64,000 nucleotides of DNA from Vreelandella subglaciescola (GCF_900142895.1 NZ_LT670847.1:2418001-2482000); one strand, 5' to 3'; positions 1 to 8,586 are shown, counted from the first letter of the stretch. The notes: a model not told the origin generated them from the letters alone. Numbers and translations are program-made.

Positions 1-1649
1 TGGCGCTGGGGTTTGAAGGCGGCTGGCCGGCATTGATGACGCGGCTGGGCGAAGGCCGTGAGCGGGTGCAGCAGCATTTTGATGCGGTTATCGCCGATCC
101 TGAAGACGACGTCGATGACGATGACAGCGATGCCCCGGGGCTGGATCAATGGCGGCTGCTGTGGCGCGGCGAGCTGGCAGACGAAGACGCCGAGCACCAT
201 CTTGGCGAAGCCGGTTTTAGCGAACCTGCCGCGGCGCGACAACGCCTGAAGCGGCTGTATCAGTCGCGCGCGGTGCAGGGCATGCAGCGCATCGGTTTTG
301 AACGCCTTGACGCGCTGATGCCGCTGCTGCTCGACGCACTGGCGCAAAGCCCCACGCCCGACGCCGCGCTGCCCCGGGTGCAGCCGCTGATCGAGGCGGT
401 GCTGCGGCGCACCGCGTATCTGGCGCTGCTGCGTGAAAACCCCCACGCCCTTGAGCACCTGATGCGCCTGTGCGCCGCCAGCCCGTGGATTGCCGATCAG
501 CTGGCGCGCTACCCGATCCTGCTCGACGAACTGCTGACGCCGGAGTCGCTGTACACGCCGGCTGACAAGACGCGGCTGGCCGACGAGCTGCGCCAGACGC
601 TCAACCGTCTGCCCGAAGACGACGAAGAAGCCCAGCTCGAAGCGTTGCGCGTGTTCAAGCATGCGCAGACGCTGCACGTGGCCGCGTCAGACATCGCCGG
701 GACGCGGCACCTGATGAACGTCAGCGACTATCTGACCTACATCGCCGAGGTGATTCTGGACGCGGTGCTGGCCATGGCGTGGAAGCACCTGACCCGCAAG
801 CACGGCGTACCGCCGGGCATGAGCCGTGCGACGCCGGAGTTTCTGATCGTCGGCTACGGCAAGCTGGGCGGCATTGAGCTGGGCTACGGCTCCGATCTGG
901 ATCTGGTGTTTCTGCACCGCAGCAGCAAGGGCGCTACCGACGGCCGTCGCCCGATCGACACCTCGGTGTTTTTTACCCGTCTGGGCCAGCGCATGATTCA
1001 CTTGCTCACCGCCATAACGCCGGCGGGCAGCCTGTACGAAGTGGATATGCGCCTGCGCCCGTCGGGCAACGCGGGGCTGCTGGTCACCTCGCTGGATGCC
1101 TTTGACGAGTATCAGCGGCAAAATGCCTGGACCTGGGAACATCAGGCGCTGGTGCGCGCCCGGGTCGTGGCCGGTGATGCCGCGCTTGCCGAGACGTTCA
1201 ACGCCGTGCGCGAAGCGGTGCTGGGCTGCCGGCGTGACAAGGCCGCCCTGCGCGATGACGTGGTGAAGATGCGTCACAAGATGCGTGCGCATCTGGCCAG
1301 CCGCAAGGCGGACACCTTCGACGTCAAGCAGGACGCGGGCGGCATGGTGGATATCGAGTTTCTCTGCCAGTACGCGGTGCTGGCGCTGGGCGTTGAAGCA
1401 CCGGCGCTGCTGGCCTACAGCGATAACGTGCGCATTCTCGATACGCTGGCCGCCAGCGGCCACCTGCCCGACGACGAAGCCAACCGCCTGCGCGAGGCGT
1501 ATCTGGCCTACCGCAGCACCACTCACCGCGCCGCACTGACCGGTGAGAAAGCCCGCGTGACGGCGGGCACGTTTGATGAGCACCGCCGCGCGGTCAGTGC
1601 GCTCTGGGAGCGCTTTCTGGAGCCGCCGGCTTCATCCCCCGAGCCTTGA
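1..1649 (+). CDS. glnE: Glutamine synthetase adenylyltransferase GlnE, C-terminal part (5' end outside window)
   Basis: Bifunctional enzyme that adenylylates and deadenylylates glutamine synthetase in response to nitrogen status. The reading frame is open from the first bases of the window, so this is the C-terminal half of a protein that is usually about 950 residues long. The nucleotidyltransferase signature is visible at about 840-920: GYGKLGGIELGYGSDLDL, with the paired metal-binding aspartates in DLD. Downstream sequence matches the C-terminal adenylyltransferase and helical GlnD/PII-uridylyltransferase-like domain. The gene stops at 1649 and faces the convergent gene ending at 1661. The start is missing and cannot be judged. 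Confidence 0.95.
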   Translation, partial: ALGFEGGWPALMTRLGEGRERVQQHFDAVIADPEDDVDDDDSDAPGLDQWRLLWRGELADEDAEHHLGEAGFSEPAAARQRLKRLYQSRAVQGMQRIGFERLDALMPLLLDALAQSPTPDAALPRVQPLIEAVLRRTAYLALLRENPHALEHLMRLCAASPWIADQLARYPILLDELLTPESLYTPADKTRLADELRQTLNRLPEDDEEAQLEALRVFKHAQTLHVAASDIAGTRHLMNVSDYLTYIAEVILDAVLAMAWKHLTRKHGVPPGMSRATPEFLIVGYGKLGGIELGYGSDLDLVFLHRSSKGATDGRRPIDTSVFFTRLGQRMIHLLTAITPAGSLYEVDMRLRPSGNAGLLVTSLDAFDEYQRQNAWTWEHQALVRARVVAGDAALAETFNAVREAVLGCRRDKAALRDDVVKMRHKMRAHLASRKADTFDVKQDAGGMVDIEFLCQYAVLALGVEAPALLAYSDNVRILDTLAASGHLPDDEANRLREAYLAYRSTTHRAALTGEKARVTAGTFDEHRRAVSALWERFLEPPASSPEP

Positions 1650-1660
1650 TTTACGCCGTC

Positions 1661-2008
1661 CTAGCGCGGCGTATCATCTTTTTTGACGTCATAGCTGCCT
1701 TCCAGCGCATCGTGGGGGCGCTGGGGTTCGCGGTAGGCGCTGCCACTGCCGATATCGGTGGCCTGCTGCGCGCGCATGGCGTCCATGCGTTTTTTCATCT
1801 TGTGGCGCACAAAGGGCATCATCGCCCAGCCGATCAGCAGCAAAAACAGCCCCAGCACCATGGCCACGATCATCATGGCGCCGAACAATAGCCAAGTGAA
1901 AAACAGCTTCACGGTACCCGCAAGGCTGTCGGGGCGTGTTTGCGTGGCCTTGGCGCGCCACTGATTGGCAGCCTGCCAGGCGGCGTTACGCGTATCGCGG
2001 TGTGACAT
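1661..2008 (-). CDS. Small inner-membrane protein of unknown function
   Basis: Predicted 115-residue protein starting MSHRDTRN. A hydrophobic stretch of about 30 residues (roughly 34-64), broken by GLFLLLIGWAMM, probably makes one or two membrane segments. It is followed by a basic cluster (RHKMKKRM) and a polar C-terminal tail. I do not recognise a named family. The start at 2008 is preferred over a longer frame because AGGAGA lies six bases upstream of this ATG. Its leader is a 13-bp tandem repeat that runs into the ribosome-binding site. Convergent with glnE. Function unknown. Confidence 0.7.
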   Translation of the reverse strand: MSHRDTRNAAWQAANQWRAKATQTRPDSLAGTVKLFFTWLLFGAMMIVAMVLGLFLLLIGWAMMPFVRHKMKKRMDAMRAQQATDIGSGSAYREPQRPHDALEGSYDVKKDDTPR

Positions 2009-2016
2009 GAAGCTCT

Positions 2017-2062
2017 CCTGTGAAGTGCGCCTGTGAAGGACGCCTGTAAAGCCTTTCTGAAG
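2017..2062 (-). repeat. 13-bp degenerate tandem repeat in a leader
   Basis: Read on the plus strand, CCTGTGAAG, CCTGTGAAG and CCTGTAAAG begin at 2017, 2030 and 2043, exactly 13 bp apart, followed by a decayed fourth unit ending CTGAAG. On the coding (minus) strand the unit reads CTTCACAGG plus four bases. The last copy supplies the AGGAG of the ribosome-binding site and runs into the CTTCATG start of the 1661-2008 gene. Confidence 0.8.
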
Positions 2063-2270
2063 ACGCTGGCCATTGGAACATCGCAGGGCGGTCAAGTTCA
2101 CCACAATACGCTGCCGCCTGCGCCTTCTCGGGGTGAACCGGTCTTGTACGCCCAGGTGTGAGCTGTATAAAAAAGCGGGGTCATGCACCGGCAGCACTTA
2201 GCTGATAAAGTCTGCGCGGTGCCGGCCACAGCCGGGCACAAGACATGGACAGCAACGGCAAGGTGACTAT

Positions 2271-2493
2271 ATGGCAAACCACGGCGACAGAACGGTGTTT
2301 ATCGCCTCGGCGCTGATCATTCTGGGTCTGGTGATTGTCGGGGCAGTGTTCCCCGAAGGTTTTGGCAATGCCGCCCAGGCGGCGCTTAATACCGTGACAC
2401 GGCTGTTCGGCTGGTTTTATCTGTTTTCGATTTTTGGCTTCGTGGTGTTTTTGCTTGGGCTGGCGTTTTCCAAATACGGGAAAATACGACTAG
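2271..2493 (+). pseudogene. BCCT-family osmolyte transporter, 5' fragment (interrupted by IS)
   Basis: Begins MANHGDRTVF with AAGGTGA four bases before the ATG, and encodes the first two membrane segments of a betaine/choline/carnitine transporter. The frame runs through CGA CTA and then enters an insertion sequence; translation would end inside the IS at 2510. The same frame resumes after the element: joining 2493 to 4073 restores the codons for KIRLGPQDSTPNYSFF. The intact gene would encode 541 residues, a normal BCCT length. The substrate cannot be told from sequence. As it stands the transporter should not be made. Confidence 0.9.
2490..2493. repeat. Target site duplication CTAG (left)
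   Basis: CTAG flanks the insertion sequence on the left and again at 4069-4072. Removing the element and one copy restores an open BCCT frame, so the duplication is real. CTAG is itself a palindrome. Confidence 0.85.
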
Positions 2494-4068
2494 CAGTCTG
2501 TCGGACTTGATGTTGATAAAGGCATTGAGACGTAGGTCTTTCAACCATCCCTTATGTTGGTGATGGTATATGACCCTTAACCTGCCCCTCGGCTTCTACT
2601 CTGCGAGGTGATTATCCGTCGTTACCGGCTGAGCGCTACGCGCCTCAGCCCGCTGCCAACCGGTGCATCCGTTTAATGTTCCATGCCATGGTGACCAGCC
2701 GCCACTCACCGCTGACATTCTCCAGCCCTCGCAGCGAGACCTGCCGGAACCCCATCACGTGTTTAATGATCCCGAAGACCGGTTCCACGGTATGTTTACG
2801 CAACGCGTAAAGCGCTCGCCCCGCCTGTGTCTTCAAGTGGTGTGCCATTTGCTCAACAGGCTCCTTGCTCGCTGGAGTAGGCGGGTCAGCGGCAAAGCGC
2901 TCAAGGACCGGGGGATGGTGGACATCGCGCTTCATTGCTATCAGAGGCTTGATACGGTGGTCGTGGCAGGCTTGAACATTGGCAGCACTGAAGTAGCCGG
3001 TATCGGCCAGTAAGTGGTCTGGTTTTGCTAACGGTGCGGGGAGTCTCGCCAACGCCGTCAGTAGCGGCATGACCTGCTGTTTGTCGTTGGTCGCTTGGGT
3101 GACATGGGTATGAGTCACCAGCATGCTGTCAGTATCGACTGCGGCCTGGGCGTTATAGCATTGATCGAAGCCCTTGCCTGTGACCGGCATGATGCGTGAC
3201 TGCGGATCAGTAAGGTTAACCTGATCTTTGTCACGCGGGCCACCTGTTGGCGGTTCAGGGTCACGTCCGCGAGGTTTCTTTCCCGTCTTCCGCTGCGCAT
3301 CACGCCGTGCCACCTTTTCCTGGTAGGCCGCTTTTTCAGCGGCCTCACGCTCCTTGGCCCGAGCCTCGATCTTGGTCTTCGCTACGGCGATCGCTTCCAA
3401 GCGTGCTTCACGCCGGGCTATCTCGGCAGGAATATCCATGCCGTCGGCCGCGTCATCCTTGTCCGCCGATGCAGCCCGCTGGGTCAGCGCCTTCACCTCA
3501 GCCTTGAACTGCGCCTCCAGTTTCTTGGCATGACCATATGACAATGCCTTGTGCTTGCTGGCATTGGCGTTGAGTTTGGTGCCGTCCAAGGCGATGGTGC
3601 CGAGCGTGAGTAGCTTCATTTCTCGGGCCAGCAGCAGAACTTGAACGAACAGCTGCTCCAGTTCCGGCAGAAAACGCCGACGAAAGGTAGCCAGGGTGTC
3701 GTGATCGGGGTGGGTGTTGGCGGCCAAATAGCGAAACGCCACCGAGTCATAGGTGGCACGCTCAATCTTGCGACTGGAGACCACGCCGGTAGCGTAGCCG
3801 TAGACCAACAGGTTCAGCAGTACCGCGGGATGATGGGCCTTGGAGCCCCGGCCCGCGTAACGCCGAGTCAGGGCTGAGAGGTCCAGTTGCTCGACGACAT
3901 CGACGACGAACCGCGCCAAGTGGCCATCCGGCAACCACTCGTCTACCGAAGGCGGCAGTAAGTAATCGGTCTGACGGTCCACAGGGATAAAGCGGCTCAT
4001 GGCGATGTTCTCAGTTCGGGGTGACAGCGGTTAGTATCTCACGGTGCGGCGGAAAGTCCGACAGACTG
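2494..4068 (-). mobile_element. IS1182-type insertion sequence, 1575 bp
   Basis: Bounded by a 15-bp perfect terminal inverted repeat, CAGTCTGTCGGACTT at 2494-2508 and its complement at 4054-4068, and flanked by CTAG on both sides. It carries one transposase gene on the minus strand. About 150 bp between the left end and the transposase stop hold no gene. The family is inferred from the transposase and the CTAG target. It interrupts the BCCT transporter. Confidence 0.92.
2645..4000 (-). CDS. DDE transposase, IS1182 family
   Basis: Predicted 451-residue transposase. The N-terminal part (RQTDYLLPPSVDEWLP, then LARFVVDVVEQLDLS) is typical of IS1182/IS5-like enzymes. Catalytic acidic residues are visible in order: D in TIALDGTKLNANASKH, D in LLADTGYFSAANV, and E in HTVEPVFGIIKHVMGFRQ. 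Between the first two there is a lysine- and glutamate-rich coiled-coil-like insertion (about residues 165-235). The frame is intact, so the element may be active. It is the only gene in this IS and is transcribed against the interrupted transporter. Confidence 0.93.
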   Translation of the reverse strand: MSRFIPVDRQTDYLLPPSVDEWLPDGHLARFVVDVVEQLDLSALTRRYAGRGSKAHHPAVLLNLLVYGYATGVVSSRKIERATYDSVAFRYLAANTHPDHDTLATFRRRFLPELEQLFVQVLLLAREMKLLTLGTIALDGTKLNANASKHKALSYGHAKKLEAQFKAEVKALTQRAASADKDDAADGMDIPAEIARREARLEAIAVAKTKIEARAKEREAAEKAAYQEKVARRDAQRKTGKKPRGRDPEPPTGGPRDKDQVNLTDPQSRIMPVTGKGFDQCYNAQAAVDTDSMLVTHTHVTQATNDKQQVMPLLTALARLPAPLAKPDHLLADTGYFSAANVQACHDHRIKPLIAMKRDVHHPPVLERFAADPPTPASKEPVEQMAHHLKTQAGRALYALRKHTVEPVFGIIKHVMGFRQVSLRGLENVSGEWRLVTMAWNIKRMHRLAAG

Positions 4069-5475
4069 CTAGGCCCGCAGGATAGCACGCCCAACTACAG
4101 CTTTTTCTCCTGGATAAGCATGCTGCTGGCAGCAGGCTTTGGCGTAGGGCTGGTGTTCTACGGCATGGCCGAGCCGATGTCGCACTATATGACGCCACCC
4201 TACGACGATGTAGAGCCGGAAAGCGTCGAGGCGGCGCGCTATGCCATTCAGTACACCTACTTCAACTGGGGCATTCACCAGTGGGCGGCGTTTTCCGTCG
4301 TGGGGCTGATTATCGCCTACTTCCAGTTCCGCAAAGGGCAGGCGGGGCTGGTGTCCTCGGTGCTGTCTTCGGTCACCGCCAAGTATCCGCGCGTGCGCCC
4401 TTACGCCTCTTGGCTTGACGTGTTCGCCGTCGTGGCCACCGTCATGGGCGTGGCGACTTCGCTGGGGCTAGGCGTACTGCAGATGAACGGCGGGCTCAAC
4501 GCGGTATTCGGCCTGCCGGAAAACGGCTGGTGGCAGTTCGTGATTCTGCTGGTGATGTTCTGCGCTTACATGGCCTCGACGTGGTCGGGGCTGGACAAGG
4601 GCATCAAGCGCTTGTCCAACCTGAACATGGTGCTGTGCATCGGGCTGATGCTTTATGTACTGATCTCCGGGCCGACCGTTGCCATTCTGGAAACGATCAC
4701 GCTGGGCATCGGCGACTATTTGCAGAACTTCATCAGCATGAGCCTGCGCATCGCGCCGTATAGTGATAGCAACTGGGGCAACGACTGGACGATTTTCTAC
4801 TGGGCATGGGTGATTGCCTGGTCGCCGTTTGTGGGCACTTTTGTGGCCCGGGTATCGCGCGGACGCACGATCAAGGAATATGTGTTCGGCGTGCTGCTGG
4901 TGCCGCCGCTGCTGGCCTGCCTGTGGATCGGCGTGTTCGGCGGTGCGGCGCTGCACATGGAGCTGGGCGGTGCCGATGTCGGCCTGGCCCAGGCGACCCA
5001 GGACAACATTACCGTGGCGCTGTTCGAGATGTTCGAGCTGATGCCGTTTTCCGGCGTGCTGTCGGTTATGGCGATGATGCTGATCTTTGTCTTTCTGGTG
5101 ACCTCGGCGGACTCCGCCTCGTACATCGTGGCGCAAATGACCGACAACGGCTCGATCAATCCGCCGCTTTACAAGCGCGTGCTGTGGGGCGTGCTGATTG
5201 CCGCGATCTGCCTGACGCTGATTATCGCTGGGGGGCTGAGCGGCCTGCAGTCGGCGGCGGTGCTGTCGGCGTTGCCGTTTACCTTTATTCTTTACATGAT
5301 GGTGGTGGTGCTCATCCGCGAGCTGCGCGCCGACCGCAAGGCCATGCTGACCCAGCTGTACCGTCGTCACGGCGAGACACCGGTGGGGGCAGACGCCTTC
5401 GAGGCCGATCAGCTCGGTGAAGAGGAGCGCCTGCGCCGGGCGCCCAACGTGGTCAACCGGCGTATCAACCGCTAA
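4069..5475 (+). pseudogene. BCCT-family transporter, 3' fragment (interrupted by IS)
   Basis: Carries the remaining membrane segments of the transporter split at 2493. The family's conserved signature is intact: WTIFYWAWVIAWSPFVG followed by RVSRGRTIKEY near the middle, and the later VTSADSASYIV motif. It ends with a charged cytoplasmic tail (EEERLRRAPNVVNRRINR). Apart from the IS, no frameshift or stop is seen, which suggests recent inactivation. A chance ATG-less frame continues a short way into the IS but has no ribosome-binding site. Bases 4069-4072 are the right CTAG duplication. Confidence 0.9.
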
Positions 5476-5491
5476 GGCCCGTTATCGCAGG

Positions 5492-5566
5492 GCAGGCATC
5501 GAGAGACCGATCATTGAAACAGCAGTCATCGAGAGACAAGGCATGGAGCACGAGGGCGATGGCAAA
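5492..5566 (+). repeat. 15-bp degenerate tandem repeat running into a start codon
   Basis: Five consecutive 15-bp units start at 5492, 5507, 5522, 5537 and 5552. The core word is GCATCGAGAGA; unit 1 (GCAGGCATCGAGAGA) and unit 3 (GCAGTCATCGAGAGA) differ at one base. Units 2, 4 and 5 are more diverged. The fifth contains GAGGG and the ATG at 5559. Confidence 0.75.
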
Positions 5567-5723
5567 ACGCAGCCGCCGTGGGGCAACGCGGCGCGGGCGC
5601 ACAACGCGCCCTGTGCCCGCCGGCGGCCGGCTGGACCGCTGGCTGAACGTGGCGGTCACGGTGGCGGTTATCACTGCGCTGGTTGTCGGCGCGGCGGCGG
5701 TGCTGGCGCACTGGCTGCTGTAG
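5559..5723 (+). CDS. Small basic single-pass membrane protein (hypothetical)
   Basis: Predicted 54 residues starting MAKRSRRGATRRGR, a very basic N-terminus, followed by one hydrophobic segment (about residues 31-54: VAVTVAVITALVVGAAAVLAHWLL). Topology would be cytoplasmic N-terminus by the positive-inside rule. A TTG at 5514 in the same frame would add 15 residues, but those codons fall inside the 15-bp leader repeat and lack a clear ribosome-binding site, so the ATG after GAGGG is preferred. It follows the BCCT gene by 83 bp and may have been its operon partner. No family recognised. Confidence 0.5.
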   Translation: MAKRSRRGATRRGRTTRPVPAGGRLDRWLNVAVTVAVITALVVGAAAVLAHWLL

Positions 5724-5783
5724 CCGGCCAACTTCGAGCCTGTTAAATAAATGAGCTAAAGCTTATGTCCAAAGAGAGCCGCC

Positions 5784-7163
5784 ATGCCGCCTGCCGTGCC
5801 TGAATCTGCCCCCTACGCCTCGCGCCGCGAGATTTTTGGCTGGGCGATGTTTGATTTCGCCAATCAGGCCTACACGCTGCTGATTATTACCGTGGTCTTT
5901 GGCGAGCTTTTTACCACCGTTATCGTGGGTGAACACGAAGGCAGCTACCGGCTGGCCAACTTTCTCTGGAGTCTGGCGCTGGCCATCAGCTACTTGATGG
6001 TCGTGGTGACGGCACCGCTGTGCGGAGCGGTCATGGATCACCGCGCGGAAAAAAAGCGCTTTCTGTTTTTGAGCTATGGGGCAACGGTGGCCTCCACCGC
6101 GATGCTCTATTTTGTCGCGCCGGGTTATGTGGTGCTCGGGCTTGTGCTGATTATCGTCTCCAACTACGCCTATTCCATGGGCGAGTCGTTTATCGCCGCG
6201 TTCTTGCCCGAGCTCGGCCCGCCGGCGGCGCTGGGCAAGATTTCCGGCTTCGGCTGGGCGCTGGGCTACATTGGTGGGCTGTTTGCCGCCGGCTTCACGC
6301 TGCTGGTGCTGGGCGAGGCCACGGCCGACAACTTTTCGCGCATCCGTTTTGTCGGGCCGTTTGCCGCGCTATTTTTCCTGGTGGCCGCCATCCCGACGTT
6401 TGTCTGGCTGAAAGAGCGCGGCACGCCGCAGCCGGTGACCGCCTCGTACGGGCGTATTGCCCGCCAGCGAATGCTGGCGACGTTGCGCGATTTGCGCCAC
6501 TTTAAAGATCTGAGCCTGTTTCTGGTCTCGCTGTTGTTTTCCATGGCGGGGGTCTACATCATCATTGCCTTTGCGTTTATCTACGGCGGGCAGGTGATCG
6601 GCTGGGAGGCCGGCGTGCGCAATATCATGTTCATTATCGTGCAGATCACGGCGGCGGCGGGCGCCGTAGGATTTGGCGCCCTGCAGGACAGGCTGGGCGG
6701 CAAGCTCACCTATCAGCTGACGCTTGCGCTGTGGGTGGCGGCGATTATTGCCATCTGGGCCACGCCGGCCTTTACCGGATGGGTCAATGCCCGTTTTGGC
6801 TGGGATTGGCAGGCGCAGCACGTGTTTCTGGTGGTGGGATGCCTGGCCGGGGCCAGCCTTGGCTCCAGTCAGTCGGCCAGCCGCACGCTGGTGGGGCTTT
6901 TCTCGCCGCGGGATAAAGCGGCCGAGTTTTTCGGTTTCTGGGGGTTGGCCAACAAGCTGGCCGGCGTGTTGGGTATCGTGCTGCTGGGTGGGCTGCAGGT
7001 GCTGGTCGGCCTGAAAGCGTCCATTCTGCTCTGTGCGGCGCTGTTTATGGTTGCCATCCTGATCTGTACCCGGGTCAACGAGGCGCATGGGCGTGCGGCC
7101 GCTCAGCAGTGGCAGCAGCGTGTGGAACAGCGGGAGCAGGCGCAGCCGGGCCTGAAGTCGTAG
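5784..7163 (+). CDS. MFS transporter, UMF1 (Atg22-like) family
   Basis: Predicted 459-residue inner-membrane transporter with about twelve hydrophobic segments. The start EIFGWAMFDFANQAYTLLI matches the signature of the UMF1 family of the major facilitator superfamily, whose eukaryotic relative Atg22 exports amino acids from the vacuole. The bacterial substrates are largely undefined, so none is proposed. The C-terminus is polar and glutamine-rich (AAAQQWQQRVEQREQAQ). GAGAG lies a few bases before the chosen ATG. The next gene starts 18 bp after its stop, so the two are probably co-transcribed. Confidence 0.9.
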   Translation: MPPAVPESAPYASRREIFGWAMFDFANQAYTLLIITVVFGELFTTVIVGEHEGSYRLANFLWSLALAISYLMVVVTAPLCGAVMDHRAEKKRFLFLSYGATVASTAMLYFVAPGYVVLGLVLIIVSNYAYSMGESFIAAFLPELGPPAALGKISGFGWALGYIGGLFAAGFTLLVLGEATADNFSRIRFVGPFAALFFLVAAIPTFVWLKERGTPQPVTASYGRIARQRMLATLRDLRHFKDLSLFLVSLLFSMAGVYIIIAFAFIYGGQVIGWEAGVRNIMFIIVQITAAAGAVGFGALQDRLGGKLTYQLTLALWVAAIIAIWATPAFTGWVNARFGWDWQAQHVFLVVGCLAGASLGSSQSASRTLVGLFSPRDKAAEFFGFWGLANKLAGVLGIVLLGGLQVLVGLKASILLCAALFMVAILICTRVNEAHGRAAAQQWQQRVEQREQAQPGLKS

Positions 7164-7181
7164 CGCCCGGCGGGAGGTCAC

Positions 7182-7715
7182 ATGGGAGAACAACCGAAGG
7201 CGGGGAACCGCAGCGGCATCGTCATGATGCTGCTGTTCTGGGTGCTGCTGATGGCGGTGGGCACCTGGTGGCTGCAGGGCGGGCTTGAGTCGCTGAACAA
7301 TCCCAACGCGCACATCGTCGAAACGGCCGAATCCCGGACGCCGCTGACGTTGAAGCGCGACCGTGCCGGTCACTTCAAGGCGCCGGGCGAGATCAACGGC
7401 GTGCCGGTGACGTTTCTGCTTGATACCGGTGCGACCTACGTGGCCGTACCCGCCGGGCTTGCCGATAGCATCGGCCTTGAGCGCGGTCGCCGTGTCTGGT
7501 TCAACACCGCCAACGGGCGGGTGCAGGGCGCGCTGACCGCGCTTGATGACGTGCGTCTGGGCGGCATTCACATGCGCGACGTGCGAGGTTCGATCAGCCC
7601 CAATATGGAAGATGATACGGTTCTTCTGGGGATGAGCTTTTTAAGCCATCTAGCCATCGAGATTCGTCAGGGGAGAATGGTGTTAACGCTGCCCGATCCG
7701 GGCCGTGTGGAGTAA
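7182..7715 (+). CDS. Membrane-anchored retropepsin-like aspartic protease
   Basis: Predicted 177 residues: one N-terminal membrane segment (about 13-32), then a single aspartic-protease half-domain facing the periplasm. The active-site triad motif LLDTGATYVAVP is at about residues 79-90, and the hydrophobic flap partner LLGMSFLSHLAIEI follows near 148. This is the bacterial clan-AA family (TIGR02281 type), expected to act as a dimer. The substrate is unknown. It sits 18 bp after the UMF1 transporter, with GGGAGG ahead of the ATG, and is probably in the same transcript. Confidence 0.88.
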   Translation: MGEQPKAGNRSGIVMMLLFWVLLMAVGTWWLQGGLESLNNPNAHIVETAESRTPLTLKRDRAGHFKAPGEINGVPVTFLLDTGATYVAVPAGLADSIGLERGRRVWFNTANGRVQGALTALDDVRLGGIHMRDVRGSISPNMEDDTVLLGMSFLSHLAIEIRQGRMVLTLPDPGRVE

Positions 7716-7826
7716 CAGAAGGGGCAAAAAAGCAGAATTTGTGCACATCTTGTACGTCAACGACGGCTATGCTTAGCTAAACGGCATAAACGTTAAGCAT
7801 CAACGCTGATGAGCCAAGGAGTTGCT

Positions 7827-8006
7827 ATGGGCATTGAAGTAGGTGGACTGTTAGGGCTGATCTGGCTGATTATTCTCATTTGGGCGATCGTCAAAGTGGC
7901 GAAAAGTCCGGCAGGGGGCATTTCCAAGCTGCTGTGGATTCTGGTGCTGCTGTTTTTCCCGCTGATTGGCCTGATAATCTGGTTGTTGCTGGGGCCCAAA
8001 GGCTAG
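7827..8006 (+). CDS. PLDc_N-domain small membrane protein
   Basis: Predicted 59 residues with two hydrophobic segments: GGLLGLIWLIILIWAIVKVA and LLWILVLLFFPLIGLIIWLLL. The FPLIGLIIWLLLGPKG ending matches the phospholipase D nuclease N-terminal (PLDc_N) domain, which also occurs alone in small membrane proteins. The start at 7827 is chosen because AAGGAG precedes it by six bases; an in-frame ATG at 7809 has no such site. A strong terminator follows. Role unknown. Confidence 0.75.
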   Translation: MGIEVGGLLGLIWLIILIWAIVKVAKSPAGGISKLLWILVLLFFPLIGLIIWLLLGPKG

Positions 8007-8020
8007 CAGGGGCGTAATAT

Positions 8021-8049
8021 AAAAGGCAGGCTTGCAAGCCTGCCTTTTT
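8021..8049 (+). terminator. Rho-independent terminator after PLDc_N gene
   Basis: GGCAGGCTTGCAAGCCTGCC forms a near-perfect hairpin flanked by AAAA on the left and TTTTT on the right. The symmetry means it could also serve the minus-strand gene at 8121-8270. Confidence 0.85.
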
Positions 8050-8120
8050 GCCATGTCTTGGTATTTAGTCTTGTTACTTGGCCATCCACAGGCGGTAACA
8101 TGCTGAGCTGCGCGCCCGGG

Positions 8121-8270
8121 CTAGCTGTCAGCATCGTCAGCGGAGGGCACGCGAGGGTGGTCGGGAACGTAATGTCCGGGTACCGTCAGCCGTTCTCCGT
8201 TGGGTAAATCTTGCACCTGCGTGGGGACGTAAACGCGTTTGATGACGCTTCGGGGCTTGTGATGTGTCAT
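8121..8270 (-). CDS. Small conserved-looking hypothetical protein
   Basis: Predicted 49 residues starting MTHHKPRSVIKRVYVP and ending with an acidic tail (SADDADS). It is soluble, basic at the N-terminus, with no cysteine and no membrane segment. AAGGAA sits six bases before this ATG, which is why it is preferred over an upstream in-frame start that would add a cysteine- and arginine-rich stretch. I do not recognise the family. It is divergent from the rstA-like regulator across a 316-bp gap filled with repeats. Confidence 0.55.
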   Translation of the reverse strand: MTHHKPRSVIKRVYVPTQVQDLPNGERLTVPGHYVPDHPRVPSADDADS

Positions 8271-8418
8271 GCCGTTTCCTTCTGTCCGTGTTCGACAGCG
8301 AGCGCCTCTCACCGGAATCAGTCAGGCGCCAGCGTTACTCTGCGGTATCCTGCCAGCGATGTCATCCCGCTGCGGCGATATCAACGCTGATAGTCAGCGC
8401 CGGTTAAGCCGGCAAGCA

Positions 8419-8586
8419 GCGCAGATGAAAAAAGCGTCAGTAAAAAAAGTATAGAGAAAACAGCGACGGTAAAAAAGTGTAGGTAACAACGGCGCAGGTC
8501 AAAAAGAGCCCGGATGAGAGTCAAAAAGGGTATTAACGAATAATGCGGGTAACGAGAGCCTTACCTGAGCGGAGTCAAGAATACAC
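8419..8586 (+). repeat. 14-15-bp degenerate tandem repeat leader of the response regulator
   Basis: About eleven units, nearly all 14 or 15 bp long, fill the sequence up to the ATG at 8587. Units begin near 8419, 8434, 8449, 8463, 8477, 8491, 8506 (one 22-bp unit), 8528, 8543, 8558 and 8573. The first six fit G(C/T)GNNNGGTAAAAAA loosely, so A-tracts recur every 14-15 bp. The last three are strongly decayed. No reading frame or hairpin explains the pattern. Confidence 0.75.

Noticed and set aside
687-1583. Minus-strand frame inside glnE
   Set aside because: Shadow frame. The plus-strand adenylyltransferase motifs are clear and continuous.
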